64,000 nt of DNA from SXOA01 sp051004015. GTDB lineage: Bacteria > Planctomycetota > Planctomycetia > Pirellulales > Pirellulaceae. The notes under the pieces are model-generated. The model was not told where the DNA came from. It worked only from the letters and a program-made list of their open reading frames with translations, and searched no databases. Every line of letters starts with the position of its first letter. Position 1 is the stretch's first letter. This document shows positions 43,576-52,385 of this stretch, piece by piece. The stretch is from contig JBPCKT010000128.1 in assembly GCA_051004015.1 (NCBI GenBank), positions 31,155-95,154 of the forward strand. Direction: 5' to 3'. Position numbers and translations under genes: made by a program.

Positions 43576-44037
43576 ATGGAACGCACTTTAGTCCTCCTCA
43601 AGCCCGACTGTGTGCAGCGGCGGCTGATGGGGAAGGTTTTGGGCCGCTTTGAGGAGAAGGGTCTGAACGTCATCGGGCTGAAGATGCTGCAGGTCACGCC
43701 GCAACTGGCGAAGACGCACTACGCCGAGCACGTGCAAAAGCCGTTCTATCCCGGCCTGGAGAAATTCATCACGGCGTCCCCGATCGTGGCGATGGTCGTG
43801 GAAGGGCTCGAGGTCATCCGCGTCGTCCGCGAAATGCTCGGGGCCACCAGCGGCCTGAAAGCAGCCGCTGGCACTATCCGCGGCGACTACTCCAGCAGCC
43901 GCCAGATGAACCTCGTCCACGCTTCGGACGGCCCCGAAGCCGCCGCCAAGGAAATTGCCCTCTACTTCAAGCCCGAAGAGATTCTGCCCTACGCGCCGAC
44001 GCTCATTGACTGGTTCAAAGCAGGCGACGAGAAGTAG
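43576..44037 (+). CDS. ndk: Nucleoside diphosphate kinase
   Basis: Transfers phosphate between nucleoside di- and triphosphates. The 153-residue length is typical. The phospho-His lies in NLVHASDGPEAA, and TLVLLKPDCVQRRLMG starts the protein. R-x-x-x-G-A-T-S (REMLGATSGLKA) completes the active site. It is bracketed by two inverted copies of one REP-like element, 43531-43554 and 44041-44064. Confidence 0.96.
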   Translation: MERTLVLLKPDCVQRRLMGKVLGRFEEKGLNVIGLKMLQVTPQLAKTHYAEHVQKPFYPGLEKFITASPIVAMVVEGLEVIRVVREMLGATSGLKAAAGTIRGDYSSSRQMNLVHASDGPEAAAKEIALYFKPEEILPYAPTLIDWFKAGDEK

Positions 44038-44040
44038 AAG

Positions 44041-44064
44041 GTGGGGTAGGCTTCCAGCCTGTCC
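44041..44064. repeat. REP-like element after ndk
   Basis: GTGGGGTAGGCTTCCAGCCT begins three bases after the ndk stop. It is the inverted partner of 43531-43554. Confidence 0.8.
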
Positions 44065-44189
44065 AGAATCCTGCCTCCGCTTGGCTCACAGGGACAGGAA
44101 GCAACGACCTATTCTCAACCTTGCCGAAAGTCGAGAATTGTGTCTTAACGGAGTACAGAGGCAAAGAGTAGAAACGGATCGGCAGAATA

Positions 44190-44234
44190 ATGGATGGCAA
44201 AATCATAAGACCTCTTCATCATTTTGCCATCCAT
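44190..44234. repeat. Inverted repeat ATGGATGGCAAAAT
   Basis: Arms 44190-44206 and 44218-44234 pair over 17 bases with one mismatch. The rest of 44038-44342 has no gene. Confidence 0.75.
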
Positions 44235-44342
44235 GATTTTGCCTATCACTTTCCTCTGTGCCTCCGCGCCTCTGTGTGAGATTGCATTCCGTTCCGCTTC
44301 CATGTCTCCAGCCAGCTTACGCAGGCCGCTCGCCGGTGACGG

Positions 44343-46262
44343 TTAATACCTCATCAAAATCCCCGGCACGTCCACGTCAGCCATCCCCGGGAACCCGCCG
44401 TCCGCAATCGCTTCCCCCAGCTTGCTGGCCGCTTTGAAGTAACCATCACTTGGACGACCACCCTTAAGCTCGCGGGTGAGGTCCTGGCAGAGGAGGTCGG
44501 CGGCGGAGCGGAGGATGTCGTTGTCTTGCTTGGCGGCGTAGAGGGAGGTGCAGAGCATGACGACGAGTTTTTGGGCTCGGCTGGAGAGCTCGCTCATCCG
44601 GCACTGGCGATCGGCCAGCTTGAACTGATGTTTCATCATCATGCCACTGATTTCCCGCGGCAGACGCTGGAGGCCACGGGAGGCGAACTGGGCGTGGGTC
44701 TCCAGTCGCGGCGGCATGGAGGGAAGCTGCACGCCTGGCTTGAAGGTGAACTTCTCCCGCAGCAGCCAGAAGGCGTACGGCGGGGCGGCTTGGCGGAGGG
44801 CCCACAGGTGGGCCGGGTTCACGAAGCTCGGCTGCTTGATGCCGGCGGCTTGCAGGGCTTTGCCGACCGGCTCGAAGTATTGCACGCCGTGCTGCTTGAC
44901 GAGCGATTTGAAGAAGGCCATGCCGAGCATTTCCCCTTCCCCTTCGTAGATGCAGGGGGCGAGGTACTCGTGGACGTGGTCGCCGAAGATGTGGCCGTGC
45001 AGGAACGAGCGGCCGCCGTGCGTTTTCATGCAGAGCTCGACGGCGGCTTCTTTCTGCGATTCGCTGCCGAAGATTTTGGCGACGACGCACTCCATCTCGC
45101 CGCGGTAGCCTTCATCGATAAGCGTGCTGCACCAGGCGACCAGGGCGTCGCACCCGACGATGAGGCCGGCGAGCCGGGCCAGGCGGCGGCGGACCAGCTC
45201 CCGCTTCTCAATTGCTTCGCCGTACGTCTTGCGGAACTTCCCCCAGGGAATCATGCTCGCCATCATCAGCCGCATCGTGCCGGCGGCGTTGGCACAGAGG
45301 GCGATGCGGCCGAGGTTGAGGCCGTGGTAGGCGATGGTCAGGCCATTCCCCTTCTCCACCCGCAGCAGGTTGGCGGCGGGGACGGGGAAGTCGCGGAAGA
45401 TGATGCCGCGGTTGTGCGTGTGCTTGAGGGCGTACAGGCCGTATTTCACCAGCTCGAACTGCTCATTCTCCTGGTCGGGCAAATCGGCGATCAGGACCGC
45501 CGGCTTGTCGTCGATGAGGCAGACGAGGCCGATGGTGCGGCCGGGGACGACATTGGTGATAAACAGCTTCTCGCCGGTGACGTAGTAGGTGTCGCCACGG
45601 AGGACGGCTTTCGTTTTGAGCGCGGTCAGGTCGCTGCCGGCGCCGGGCTCCGTCAATGCGAAGGCCGACAGCCGCTCGCCACTGGCTAGTTTCGGCAGAT
45701 ATCGGCGCTTCTGCTCTTCGTTGCCGAACGTGCGGACGGGATCCACCGCGCCGATGCAGCCATGTACGCTGGCCAGGCCGGCGATGGTTGGGTCGATCAG
45801 GGCCATGCGTGTTAGAAACGGCGCGAAGCAGCGGAATGGAACGCCTTTGCCGCCATACTCTCGGTCGACCAGCAGGCTCCAATATCCTGCTGCCGCGAGT
45901 TCCTTCAATACCTCTTCCCGCGTCTTGCCGTTTTCATCCAGCAGCGTGCCAGCATTGCGATGCCGTTGAACGACGGCAATGGAAGCATCCATCACCTGCT
46001 GCACGTCGGCTGGAGTCTTCTCTTCCGCTGAATCAAACAGCTCAACCGGAAACCCCCGGTCCCAAACCGCCCGATGAACGGGACTCGCCGTCGTCTGCCG
46101 CCGCTTCTCAAACAGCTTCTCGACTTCGTCATCGGCCTTGTCGATGGCCCCGGTCCGCGTGGCTTCCTCGTCGCTCTTGCCGCCGAGGCGCATGGCGGTT
46201 TCGGCGAAGGAGGGATTGGACGAAGGGTCGCCGGTGCGTGAAGGGGGAGACGTGGTGGACAT
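44343..46262 (-). CDS. Acyl-CoA dehydrogenase
   Basis: An FAD enzyme of 639 residues for the first step of acyl-CoA oxidation. The FAD-binding signature is SAFALTEPGAGSDLTALKT, and the catalytic Glu lies near IYEGEGEMLGMAFF. The N-terminal 60 residues are an extra charged segment, and the C-terminus is longer than in short-chain enzymes, as in FadE-like forms. It is divergent from the acyl-CoA synthetase gene, whose product would supply its substrate, across a 255-base control region. Confidence 0.9.
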   Translation of the reverse strand: MSTTSPPSRTGDPSSNPSFAETAMRLGGKSDEEATRTGAIDKADDEVEKLFEKRRQTTASPVHRAVWDRGFPVELFDSAEEKTPADVQQVMDASIAVVQRHRNAGTLLDENGKTREEVLKELAAAGYWSLLVDREYGGKGVPFRCFAPFLTRMALIDPTIAGLASVHGCIGAVDPVRTFGNEEQKRRYLPKLASGERLSAFALTEPGAGSDLTALKTKAVLRGDTYYVTGEKLFITNVVPGRTIGLVCLIDDKPAVLIADLPDQENEQFELVKYGLYALKHTHNRGIIFRDFPVPAANLLRVEKGNGLTIAYHGLNLGRIALCANAAGTMRLMMASMIPWGKFRKTYGEAIEKRELVRRRLARLAGLIVGCDALVAWCSTLIDEGYRGEMECVVAKIFGSESQKEAAVELCMKTHGGRSFLHGHIFGDHVHEYLAPCIYEGEGEMLGMAFFKSLVKQHGVQYFEPVGKALQAAGIKQPSFVNPAHLWALRQAAPPYAFWLLREKFTFKPGVQLPSMPPRLETHAQFASRGLQRLPREISGMMMKHQFKLADRQCRMSELSSRAQKLVVMLCTSLYAAKQDNDILRSAADLLCQDLTRELKGGRPSDGYFKAASKLGEAIADGGFPGMADVDVPGILMRY

Positions 46263-46313
46263 GGGGAGAATTGCAGATTTGCCTGCTGTGGTCGCAGCTC
46301 GTTAGCGCTATAA

Positions 46314-46348
46314 ACTCGGTACTCAGTACTGAGTACTTAGTACTAAGT
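46314..46348. repeat. Tandem ACTNAGT heptamer array
   Basis: ACTCAGT, ACTGAGT, ACTTAGT and ACTAAGT follow one another without a gap at 46321-46348. The middle base is C, G, T and A in turn, and each unit is a palindrome around it. ACTCGGT (46314-46320) before them is a degenerate fifth copy. The array ends at a TACAAT box in the divergent control region. Confidence 0.9.
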
Positions 46349-46353
46349 ACAAT
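46348..46353 (+). promoter_or_regulatory. Candidate -10 box next to the heptamer array
   Basis: TACAAT, followed by AGTGCGG. The same 13-mer, TACAATAGTGCGG, occurs at 61423. A nearer AATAAT at 46493-46498 is another candidate for the synthetase gene. Confidence 0.35.
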
Positions 46354-46517
46354 AGTGCGGAGAAATTCAGATCGACTGATGCCTCCTGGATTCTAGGCTT
46401 AGACTACCGCCTGAGCAAACGCAGCATTCTGGTAATCTCCACTCCCACTGCGCCCCACTATTCCCCCTCCCGCTCGCCGTGGAATAATGTCCCTCTACTC
46501 CTGAGGCGCTTGGCAAC

Positions 46518-48227
46518 ATGGCGATAATCACCGACTGCAAAACGATTCCGGCACTCTTTGCCCGCCGTGTCCAATGCGACAGCGAGCGGACTGCGCTTTG
46601 GCACAAGCAGGACGGCCAGTTTCTGCCGCTCACCTGGTGGGAAGTCAGCCAGCGGGTGAGTTGCCTCGCTTCCATGTTGTCGCAGTTTGGCGTGCAGGCC
46701 GGGGATCGAGTGGCGCTGCTTTCGGAGAACCGGCTGGAGTGGGTGTTGAGCGACTTGGCGATTCAGTCGCTGGGGGCGATCAATGTCCCCATCCATGCGC
46801 CACTGACGGGGGAGCAAATTACCTGGCAGATTTTGGATAGCGGGGCCAAGGTGGTCCTGCTTTCCGGTCCCGCGCAGTCCCGAAAGTTGACGGAGTTGAA
46901 GTCGACGAACAAGGACCTCGTCTGGGTCGAATTCGACATCGACCCTTCTCTGCCGCTGCCTCCCGGCGTGCAAACGTCATTGCTGGGCGTCATTTATTCA
47001 ACGCTGCAGTGGCTGCAAGAGCAGGGAGGTTCGTTGCCGGCTGCTGCCGATCCAGGGCTCGATCCGGCGAGCGTCGCCACTATCCTCTACACCTCCGGCA
47101 CCACGGGCGAACCGAAGGGGGTGATGTTGACGCAGGCGAACCTCATCAGCAACGCGGTCAGCACCGTCGAGATGTTCCGGGCCGACGAAGAGCCGCCGCG
47201 GACGGACTATAGCGGCACAGTTCGGCTGAATTTCTTGCCGCTATCGCATATTTTTGCCCGGACGTGCGATTTGTATATTTGGCTCGTGGAAGGCTCGCAG
47301 CTGGCCATCGCGGAGTCGCGCGAGACGGTGATTGCGGATGCCGCTGCCGTAAAGCCGACGTTCATGAATGGCGTGCCGTACTTCTACGACCGCGTGCGGC
47401 GGGGCTTGGAAGAGAAAGGAGTACTCAATTCTCCCGGCATCCTGCGACAAGTCCTCGGCGGGCGGATCGAGCAGTGCTGCAGCGGCGGGGCGGCGCTGCC
47501 GGAGCATCTGTTCGACTACTATCAGTCCCAGGGCGTGCCGCTTTTGCAGGGATATGGGTTGTCCGAATCGTCGCCGGTCATTTCCATTTCCACCCTAAAA
47601 ACCGTCCGCCGCGGCTCCGCGGGAAAGCCGATTCCGGGAGTCGAGGTGAAGATTGCCGAGGACGGCGAAATCCTTACCCGTGGCCCGCATGTCATGGCGG
47701 GATATTACAAGAACGAGAAGGCCACGGCGGACATCCTCAAGGACGGTTGGCTGTACACGGGCGACTACGGCCGGATGGATGACGACGGGTTTCTCTACAT
47801 TACCGGCCGGAAGAAGGAGATCATCGTCACTTCGGGCGGCAAGAACGTCGCGCCGGTCTACTTGGAATCGCTGCTCACGCAGGATCCGCTGATCTTGCAG
47901 GCTCTGGTCATTGGCGACGACCGTAACTATCTCACGGCCCTGATCGTGCCGAGCCAGGAGGCGCTCGTCAAACAGCTTTTCATCTACGGCACGCATCTCC
48001 CTTCGGATGAGCCGCTTCACCTGCAACCCAAGGTGTGCGAGCTCTACCAGCGGCGAGTCAACGAACGACTGGCGTGTGTTTCTTCCTTTGAACAAGTCCG
48101 AAAAATCACGCTCTTGCCCGGCCCCTTCACGATCGAAGCCGGCGAGATGACCGCCAAGCTGAGCCTGCGGCGGAAGGTCATAGAAGCGAATTTCGCCGCG
48201 GAGATTGAGGCGATGTATCGCAAGTAA
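46518..48227 (+). CDS. Long-chain acyl-CoA synthetase (AMP-forming)
   Basis: Activates fatty acids to acyl-CoA through an acyl-AMP. The 569-residue protein has the AMP-binding signature ILYTSGTTGEPKGVMLTQAN, the GYGLSESSPV segment, and TGDYGRMDDDGFLYITGRKK with the hinge. This is the FadD/FAA type, without a C-terminal reductase. It is divergent from the acyl-CoA dehydrogenase, matching beta-oxidation. A 26-bp hairpin begins three bases after its stop. Confidence 0.92.
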   Translation: MAIITDCKTIPALFARRVQCDSERTALWHKQDGQFLPLTWWEVSQRVSCLASMLSQFGVQAGDRVALLSENRLEWVLSDLAIQSLGAINVPIHAPLTGEQITWQILDSGAKVVLLSGPAQSRKLTELKSTNKDLVWVEFDIDPSLPLPPGVQTSLLGVIYSTLQWLQEQGGSLPAAADPGLDPASVATILYTSGTTGEPKGVMLTQANLISNAVSTVEMFRADEEPPRTDYSGTVRLNFLPLSHIFARTCDLYIWLVEGSQLAIAESRETVIADAAAVKPTFMNGVPYFYDRVRRGLEEKGVLNSPGILRQVLGGRIEQCCSGGAALPEHLFDYYQSQGVPLLQGYGLSESSPVISISTLKTVRRGSAGKPIPGVEVKIAEDGEILTRGPHVMAGYYKNEKATADILKDGWLYTGDYGRMDDDGFLYITGRKKEIIVTSGGKNVAPVYLESLLTQDPLILQALVIGDDRNYLTALIVPSQEALVKQLFIYGTHLPSDEPLHLQPKVCELYQRRVNERLACVSSFEQVRKITLLPGPFTIEAGEMTAKLSLRRKVIEANFAAEIEAMYRK

Positions 48228-48230
48228 CCT

Positions 48231-48294
48231 CGTAGGATGGGACTCCAGTCCCGTCCGTTCTCAAAACTGGACGGGACTGGAGTCCCATCCTACG
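48231..48294. repeat. Perfect 26-bp inverted repeat
   Basis: Arms 48231-48256 and 48269-48294 match over all 26 bases, with a 12-base loop. Each arm holds the smaller palindrome GGGACT-CC-AGTCCC. The position between the synthetase and the aldehyde dehydrogenase suggests a terminator-like or REP role. Confidence 0.92.
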
Positions 48295-48301
48295 AAAACG
48301 G

Positions 48302-48307
48302 TACAAT
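48302..48307 (+). promoter_or_regulatory. Candidate -10 box for the aldehyde dehydrogenase
   Basis: TACAAT followed by GG, 51 bases before the ATG at 48359. The -35 region falls inside the preceding hairpin. Confidence 0.35.
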
Positions 48308-48358
48308 GGAGGGTGTTCACACGCATCCTCTCTTGGCCCCTCATACGGAGATTCTCTC

Positions 48359-49849
48359 ATGGCCACCGCCACCCTTCCTCGCCCCGCTGCCGCTGGACCC
48401 AAGCTGCCGGAAATTCGCCAGACACAGCTTTTCATTGGCGGACAGTGGGTTCCCGCGCAAAGCGGCAAGACATTTGAAACCATCAATCCCGCGACCGAAG
48501 AAATCATCGCCAGCGTGGCCGAAGGGGACGCGGCAGACGTCGACTTGGCGGCGAAGGCGGCTCGGAAGGCATTTGAAACCGGCCCCTGGAGCACCATGGA
48601 TGCCCGTGACCGGGGCCGGCTGATGAACAAACTGGCGGACCTGATTGAAGAAGAAGCGGACGAACTCGCCGCGCTCGAATCGCTCGACAACGGCAAGCCA
48701 ATCCGCGACGCCAAGGCCGCCGACCTGCCGCTGACGATCGACGCTCTCCGCTACTACGCCGGCTACGCGGACAAGATCCACGGCCAGACGATTCCCGTCC
48801 GCGGCAACTACTTCACCTACACGCGCAAGGAACCAGTGGGGGTCGTGGGGCAGATCATCCCCTGGAATTTCCCCATGCTAATGGTCGCCTGGAAATGGGG
48901 GCCGGCCCTGGCCGCCGGCTGCACCATCGTCATGAAACCGGCGGAGCAGACGCCGCTGACCTGCTTGCGGATGGCTCGCCTGGCTCAGAAGGCGGGCATT
49001 CCCGATGGCGTGATCAACGTCGTCCCCGGTTACGGGCCGACGGCTGGTGCTGCGGTCGTCAAGCATCCGGGCATCGACAAGATTGCTTTCACCGGCGAAG
49101 GCTTGACCGCTCAGATCATCATGCGAGAGGCGGCCCCAACTCTCAAGCGAATCACGTTTGAGCTCGGCGGCAAGAGCCCCAACATCATCTATGCCGATAG
49201 CGATCTCGATGCGGCCGCCGCCGGCGCTCATTTTGGCCTCTACTTCAATCAAGGCCAGTGCTGCTGCGCCGGCAGCCGCGTGTATGTGGAGGAGAAGATC
49301 CACGACAAGTTCCTCGACAAGGTCGCGGCGATGAACAAGACCAGGAAACTGGGCAACCAGCTCGATCCCACGACCGAGCAAGGGCCACAGGTGGACAAGG
49401 CTCAGTATGACAAGATCATGAAGTACATCGGCATCGGCAAGGAGCAAGGAGCCACGATGATCTCCGGCGGCTCACGGCATGGCGACAAAGGCTTCTTCGT
49501 CCAGCCGACGCTCTTCTCGGGCGTCAAGGATGACATGGCGATCGCCCGCGAGGAAATCTTTGGCCCGGTGATGTCCGTCCTCACCTTCAAGGACACCGAC
49601 GACATCGTGGCCCGCGCCAACAACACTTCCTTCGGCCTCGCCGCCGCGGTCTGGACCAAGGACGTCGGCAAAGCCCACTACCTCGCCAAGAAAATCAAGG
49701 CCGGCACGGTCTGGATCAACTGCTACGACGTCTTCGACGCCGCCGCCCCCTTCGGCGGATACAAGATGAGCGGCATGGGCCGCGAGCTGGGAGAGGAAGG
49801 GCTGCGGGCGTATACGGAGACGAAGACGGTGACGGTGGCGATGGGGTAG
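48359..49849 (+). CDS. NAD(P)-dependent aldehyde dehydrogenase
   Basis: Oxidises an aldehyde to the acid. The 496-residue ALDH superfamily member has the catalytic Cys in FNQGQCCCAGSRVYVEE and the general base Glu in TFELGGKSPNI. IIPWNFPMLMVAWKWGPALA and PFGGYKMSGMGRELGEEGL are also standard. The layout is that of class 1/2 and betaine-type enzymes; the substrate is not fixed by sequence. A link to the preceding fatty-acid gene is possible. Confidence 0.93.
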   Translation: MATATLPRPAAAGPKLPEIRQTQLFIGGQWVPAQSGKTFETINPATEEIIASVAEGDAADVDLAAKAARKAFETGPWSTMDARDRGRLMNKLADLIEEEADELAALESLDNGKPIRDAKAADLPLTIDALRYYAGYADKIHGQTIPVRGNYFTYTRKEPVGVVGQIIPWNFPMLMVAWKWGPALAAGCTIVMKPAEQTPLTCLRMARLAQKAGIPDGVINVVPGYGPTAGAAVVKHPGIDKIAFTGEGLTAQIIMREAAPTLKRITFELGGKSPNIIYADSDLDAAAAGAHFGLYFNQGQCCCAGSRVYVEEKIHDKFLDKVAAMNKTRKLGNQLDPTTEQGPQVDKAQYDKIMKYIGIGKEQGATMISGGSRHGDKGFFVQPTLFSGVKDDMAIAREEIFGPVMSVLTFKDTDDIVARANNTSFGLAAAVWTKDVGKAHYLAKKIKAGTVWINCYDVFDAAAPFGGYKMSGMGRELGEEGLRAYTETKTVTVAMG

Positions 49850-49885
49850 TTGTCACTTGGCTGGGCGCGTAGTGCTGAAAGAAAA

Positions 49886-50146
49886 ATGAGGACCATCACA
49901 ATTTCACTCGACGGCGAAATCTTTCGTCGTGCGCGAATTAAAGCGGCCGAAATGAATACCTCCGTGTCCGTCCTGGTGAAAAAATACCTGATGGAACTGG
50001 CCGGCTCTGAATCCGATTTCGAGCGCTGTCAGCGATTGCAAGCGGCAACGCTCGCGACGATCAAGTCGTTTTCCGCCGGAAATCGGTTGAGTCGCGACGA
50101 GGTTCATCAGCGGTTGCGAAGGAAATCTCGCCCAGCAAGTCGTTGA
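49886..50146 (+). CDS. Ribbon-helix-helix protein, antitoxin-like
   Basis: An 86-residue protein starting MRTITISLDGEIFRRARIKA. The short beta strand and two helices fit the ribbon-helix-helix DNA-binding fold of many antitoxins. The C-terminus is basic. No PIN or other toxin gene follows; the next gene is a membrane protein, so it may be an orphan or a stand-alone regulator. The ribosome-binding site (AAAGAAA) is weak. Confidence 0.6.
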   Translation: MRTITISLDGEIFRRARIKAAEMNTSVSVLVKKYLMELAGSESDFERCQRLQAATLATIKSFSAGNRLSRDEVHQRLRRKSRPASR

Positions 50147-50192
50147 TACGAGGATTCAGCTCGACATCATCAGCACCCTTGGAGAGTGACGA

Positions 50193-50642
50193 ATGTTCCT
50201 GACAGCACTTCGCAGCATCGGTGCCGTCATCACGGGCCTCGTTGTCGCATTCGTCCTGCTCGCCGGTATCGAGGTGTTTAGCAACGTGTTTCACCCATTT
50301 CCGCCGGGTGTGGACCCCACCGACATGGAAGTCTGCAAGGCCCACGTGGCGCAGTATCCCACGTCGGTTCTCGCCGTCGGCGCTACCGGCTGGGGTCTAA
50401 CGGTAGCTCTGAGCACTGCGCTGGCCACGCGCCTTGGAATGGGCCGGCATCCCGCGCACGGAATTGTGGTTGGCTTGCTGCTGTACCTTGCGGCTATTGT
50501 AAATGTCCTGATGCTGCCATACGCCACCTGGTTTGAAGTCTTCTGCTTTGTGGTTCTGCCGCTGTGCATATTTGCCGGCGTCAGGCTGGGACGGGGCGCG
50601 GCAAGCCCCGCCAACAGCGGCACGCCGAACCTGAACGGTTAA
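50193..50642 (+). CDS. Four-helix membrane protein of unknown function
   Basis: A 149-residue inner-membrane protein. Four hydrophobic segments are evident (AVITGLVVAFVLLAGIEVF, VLAVGATGWGLTVALSTALA, GIVVGLLLYLAAIVNVLML, FCFVVLPLCIFAGVRLG), with a polar FHPFPPGVDP loop after the first. I know no named family. Its stop is four bases from the convergent narK stop. Confidence 0.62.
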   Translation: MFLTALRSIGAVITGLVVAFVLLAGIEVFSNVFHPFPPGVDPTDMEVCKAHVAQYPTSVLAVGATGWGLTVALSTALATRLGMGRHPAHGIVVGLLLYLAAIVNVLMLPYATWFEVFCFVVLPLCIFAGVRLGRGAASPANSGTPNLNG

Positions 50643-50646
50643 CCGT

Positions 50647-51948
50647 TCAGGACGAGCTAGGACTGGGAACTGCATTCGGCTCATGACTCGGCATTCCGCG
50701 GCGTATCTGCACCACGGCCAGGTGTAGCCAGGCCAGGCTGCCGGCAGTCAGGACCAGCAGGGACAGAAACGCCATCTGCGGAGCGCCGGACCAGCGGCCG
50801 AGCATGCCAAACAGCGGCGGCAGGAAGAAACCGCCCAGTGCTCCGAGCAGTCCCACCAGGCCGCCGACCGCGCCGACGTCCTGGGGAAAGTAGTTGGGAA
50901 TGTATTTGTAGACCGAGGCTTTGCCGATTCCCATGCCGCAGCCGACGATGAACATCAGCAGGGCAAAGGTAATAGCGGTAAGCTCGAACGTGATTCCCAG
51001 GTATTCGCCGCTGGGAATCGCCAGGACAGCCAGCGCCCCAGTCATGATGATGAACACCCAGTACGTGACGACTCGCGGCCCGAACTTGTCGGAGAGGTAT
51101 CCCCCGAGCGGCCGCAGCAGGCTGGCCGGGAAAATAAAGGTGGCCGTGTAGAGCGCGGCGGTGTGGAGCGGAAGCTTGTAAGTGTCGATGTAGAACTTCG
51201 GCAGCCAGCCGGATAGGGCGACATAGGCGCCGAACACCACCACGTAATACAAGCTGAATCGCCAGACCCGCAGATGCCGCAGGGGTGAGAGAAGTTCGAG
51301 CATGGAGCGTCCCTGTGCCGGGCGGGGGTCATTCTTCGGCGCCACGAGCAGGATCACCCCCGCCATTAGCACCAGCAGAACCGAGTAGAGCGCGGGAATG
51401 AACCGCCAGCCGCCCGGAATCCAGCCCCACAGAAAACCGGCGGCAGGAACCAACGTGAGGATGGAGGGCACGAACAGCACCAGCAGCTTGGTCCCGGACG
51501 CTCCGACGTTACCCGCCCCGAACACGCCCAGCGCCGTTCCTTTTGTCGCCGGCGGGAACCAGGCGGAATTCCAGGCGATGCCTACCGAAAAGGAATTGCC
51601 GGCAATGCCAAACAGGGCCGCGCAAATCATGAGCTCGACATACGAATCGGCGAGGCTGAACAGGTACGTGGGAATCGCCGAGAACAGGAGCAGAAAGGCC
51701 ATCGTGTTGCGGCCGCCGAAGCGGTCCGCCCAAATCCCGAAATTCAATCGCAACAGCGCGCCTGAAAGGATCGCCACCGCAATCAGCCACTCCAGTTGCA
51801 GATCGCCCAGGCTGAGCTCTTTACGGATGGGAATTCCGAGCACGCCCAACATCAGCCAGACGTTGAACATCAGCGTGAAGGCGATGGTCGAAAGCCAGAG
51901 AACACGCGAACGTCCGCTGCCCGCAGGCAGCGTGGGAGAGTTGGACAA
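50647..51948 (-). CDS. narK: Nitrate/nitrite transporter, MFS NarK type
   Basis: A 433-residue transporter with 12 helices. Both nitrate-signature segments are present: GNSFSVGIAWNSAWFPPATK with GVFGAGNVGASG, and GCGMGIGKASVYKYIPNYFP with GAVGGLVGLLGALGG. Conserved Arg for nitrate are probably in the first and seventh helices. The start is a TTG, since an in-frame TAG lies five codons upstream and no ATG is close. It is divergent from the nitrate reductase operon and should bring nitrate in. Confidence 0.9.
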   Translation of the reverse strand: MSNSPTLPAGSGRSRVLWLSTIAFTLMFNVWLMLGVLGIPIRKELSLGDLQLEWLIAVAILSGALLRLNFGIWADRFGGRNTMAFLLLFSAIPTYLFSLADSYVELMICAALFGIAGNSFSVGIAWNSAWFPPATKGTALGVFGAGNVGASGTKLLVLFVPSILTLVPAAGFLWGWIPGGWRFIPALYSVLLVLMAGVILLVAPKNDPRPAQGRSMLELLSPLRHLRVWRFSLYYVVVFGAYVALSGWLPKFYIDTYKLPLHTAALYTATFIFPASLLRPLGGYLSDKFGPRVVTYWVFIIMTGALAVLAIPSGEYLGITFELTAITFALLMFIVGCGMGIGKASVYKYIPNYFPQDVGAVGGLVGLLGALGGFFLPPLFGMLGRWSGAPQMAFLSLLVLTAGSLAWLHLAVVQIRRGMPSHEPNAVPSPSSS

Positions 51949-52385
51949 GGGAGGGTATTCCTAGTACGAGGCGGGATGTCACGAAGAATCTGCGAAGTAT
52001 CCAGCTCGCAGCACTATCCCGCCTCAGGACCTGCTCGAAAGGAACGAACCCTGTGATGGTGCTATGCGGACACGTCTTGGCCCGAGTGTTTTGCAAATCA
52101 AGTGCCACGCAGGGATTGCGTGGATCTGCGGCCAGATATGTCGATATTGGCGGGACTTGATGCCTGCGGAGTTGGCGATGCCTGCCCAATAAAGTCGCAG
52201 TCAATGGGCTATCACCCATTCGTACTTGCGAAATTGCCGGCCGATTCAGCGGTTCTGAGCGCGATCGGTCAGCGGCATAGGACTTGCGAACCAATGAACG
52301 GCGTTTCTTCCAGGCGGATGAAGTGCGCCGCCCTCGCCATGCGGGCGTTTGGACCTTTCCCCGAACAGGAAGTGCTGCTTCGTTA
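51949..52385. other. Divergent control region of the nitrate genes
   Basis: 437 bases without a gene. Short GC-rich inverted repeats near 52298-52350 (for example GGCGG with CCGCC, and CGCC-ATGCG-GGCG) would form hairpins in the leader of the plus-strand operon. I do not recognise a known nitrate-response RNA or a clear promoter. Confidence 0.35.

Noticed and set aside
49886..50642. Toxin-antitoxin pair
   Set aside because: The ribbon-helix-helix protein is followed by a four-helix membrane protein, not by a toxin family member.
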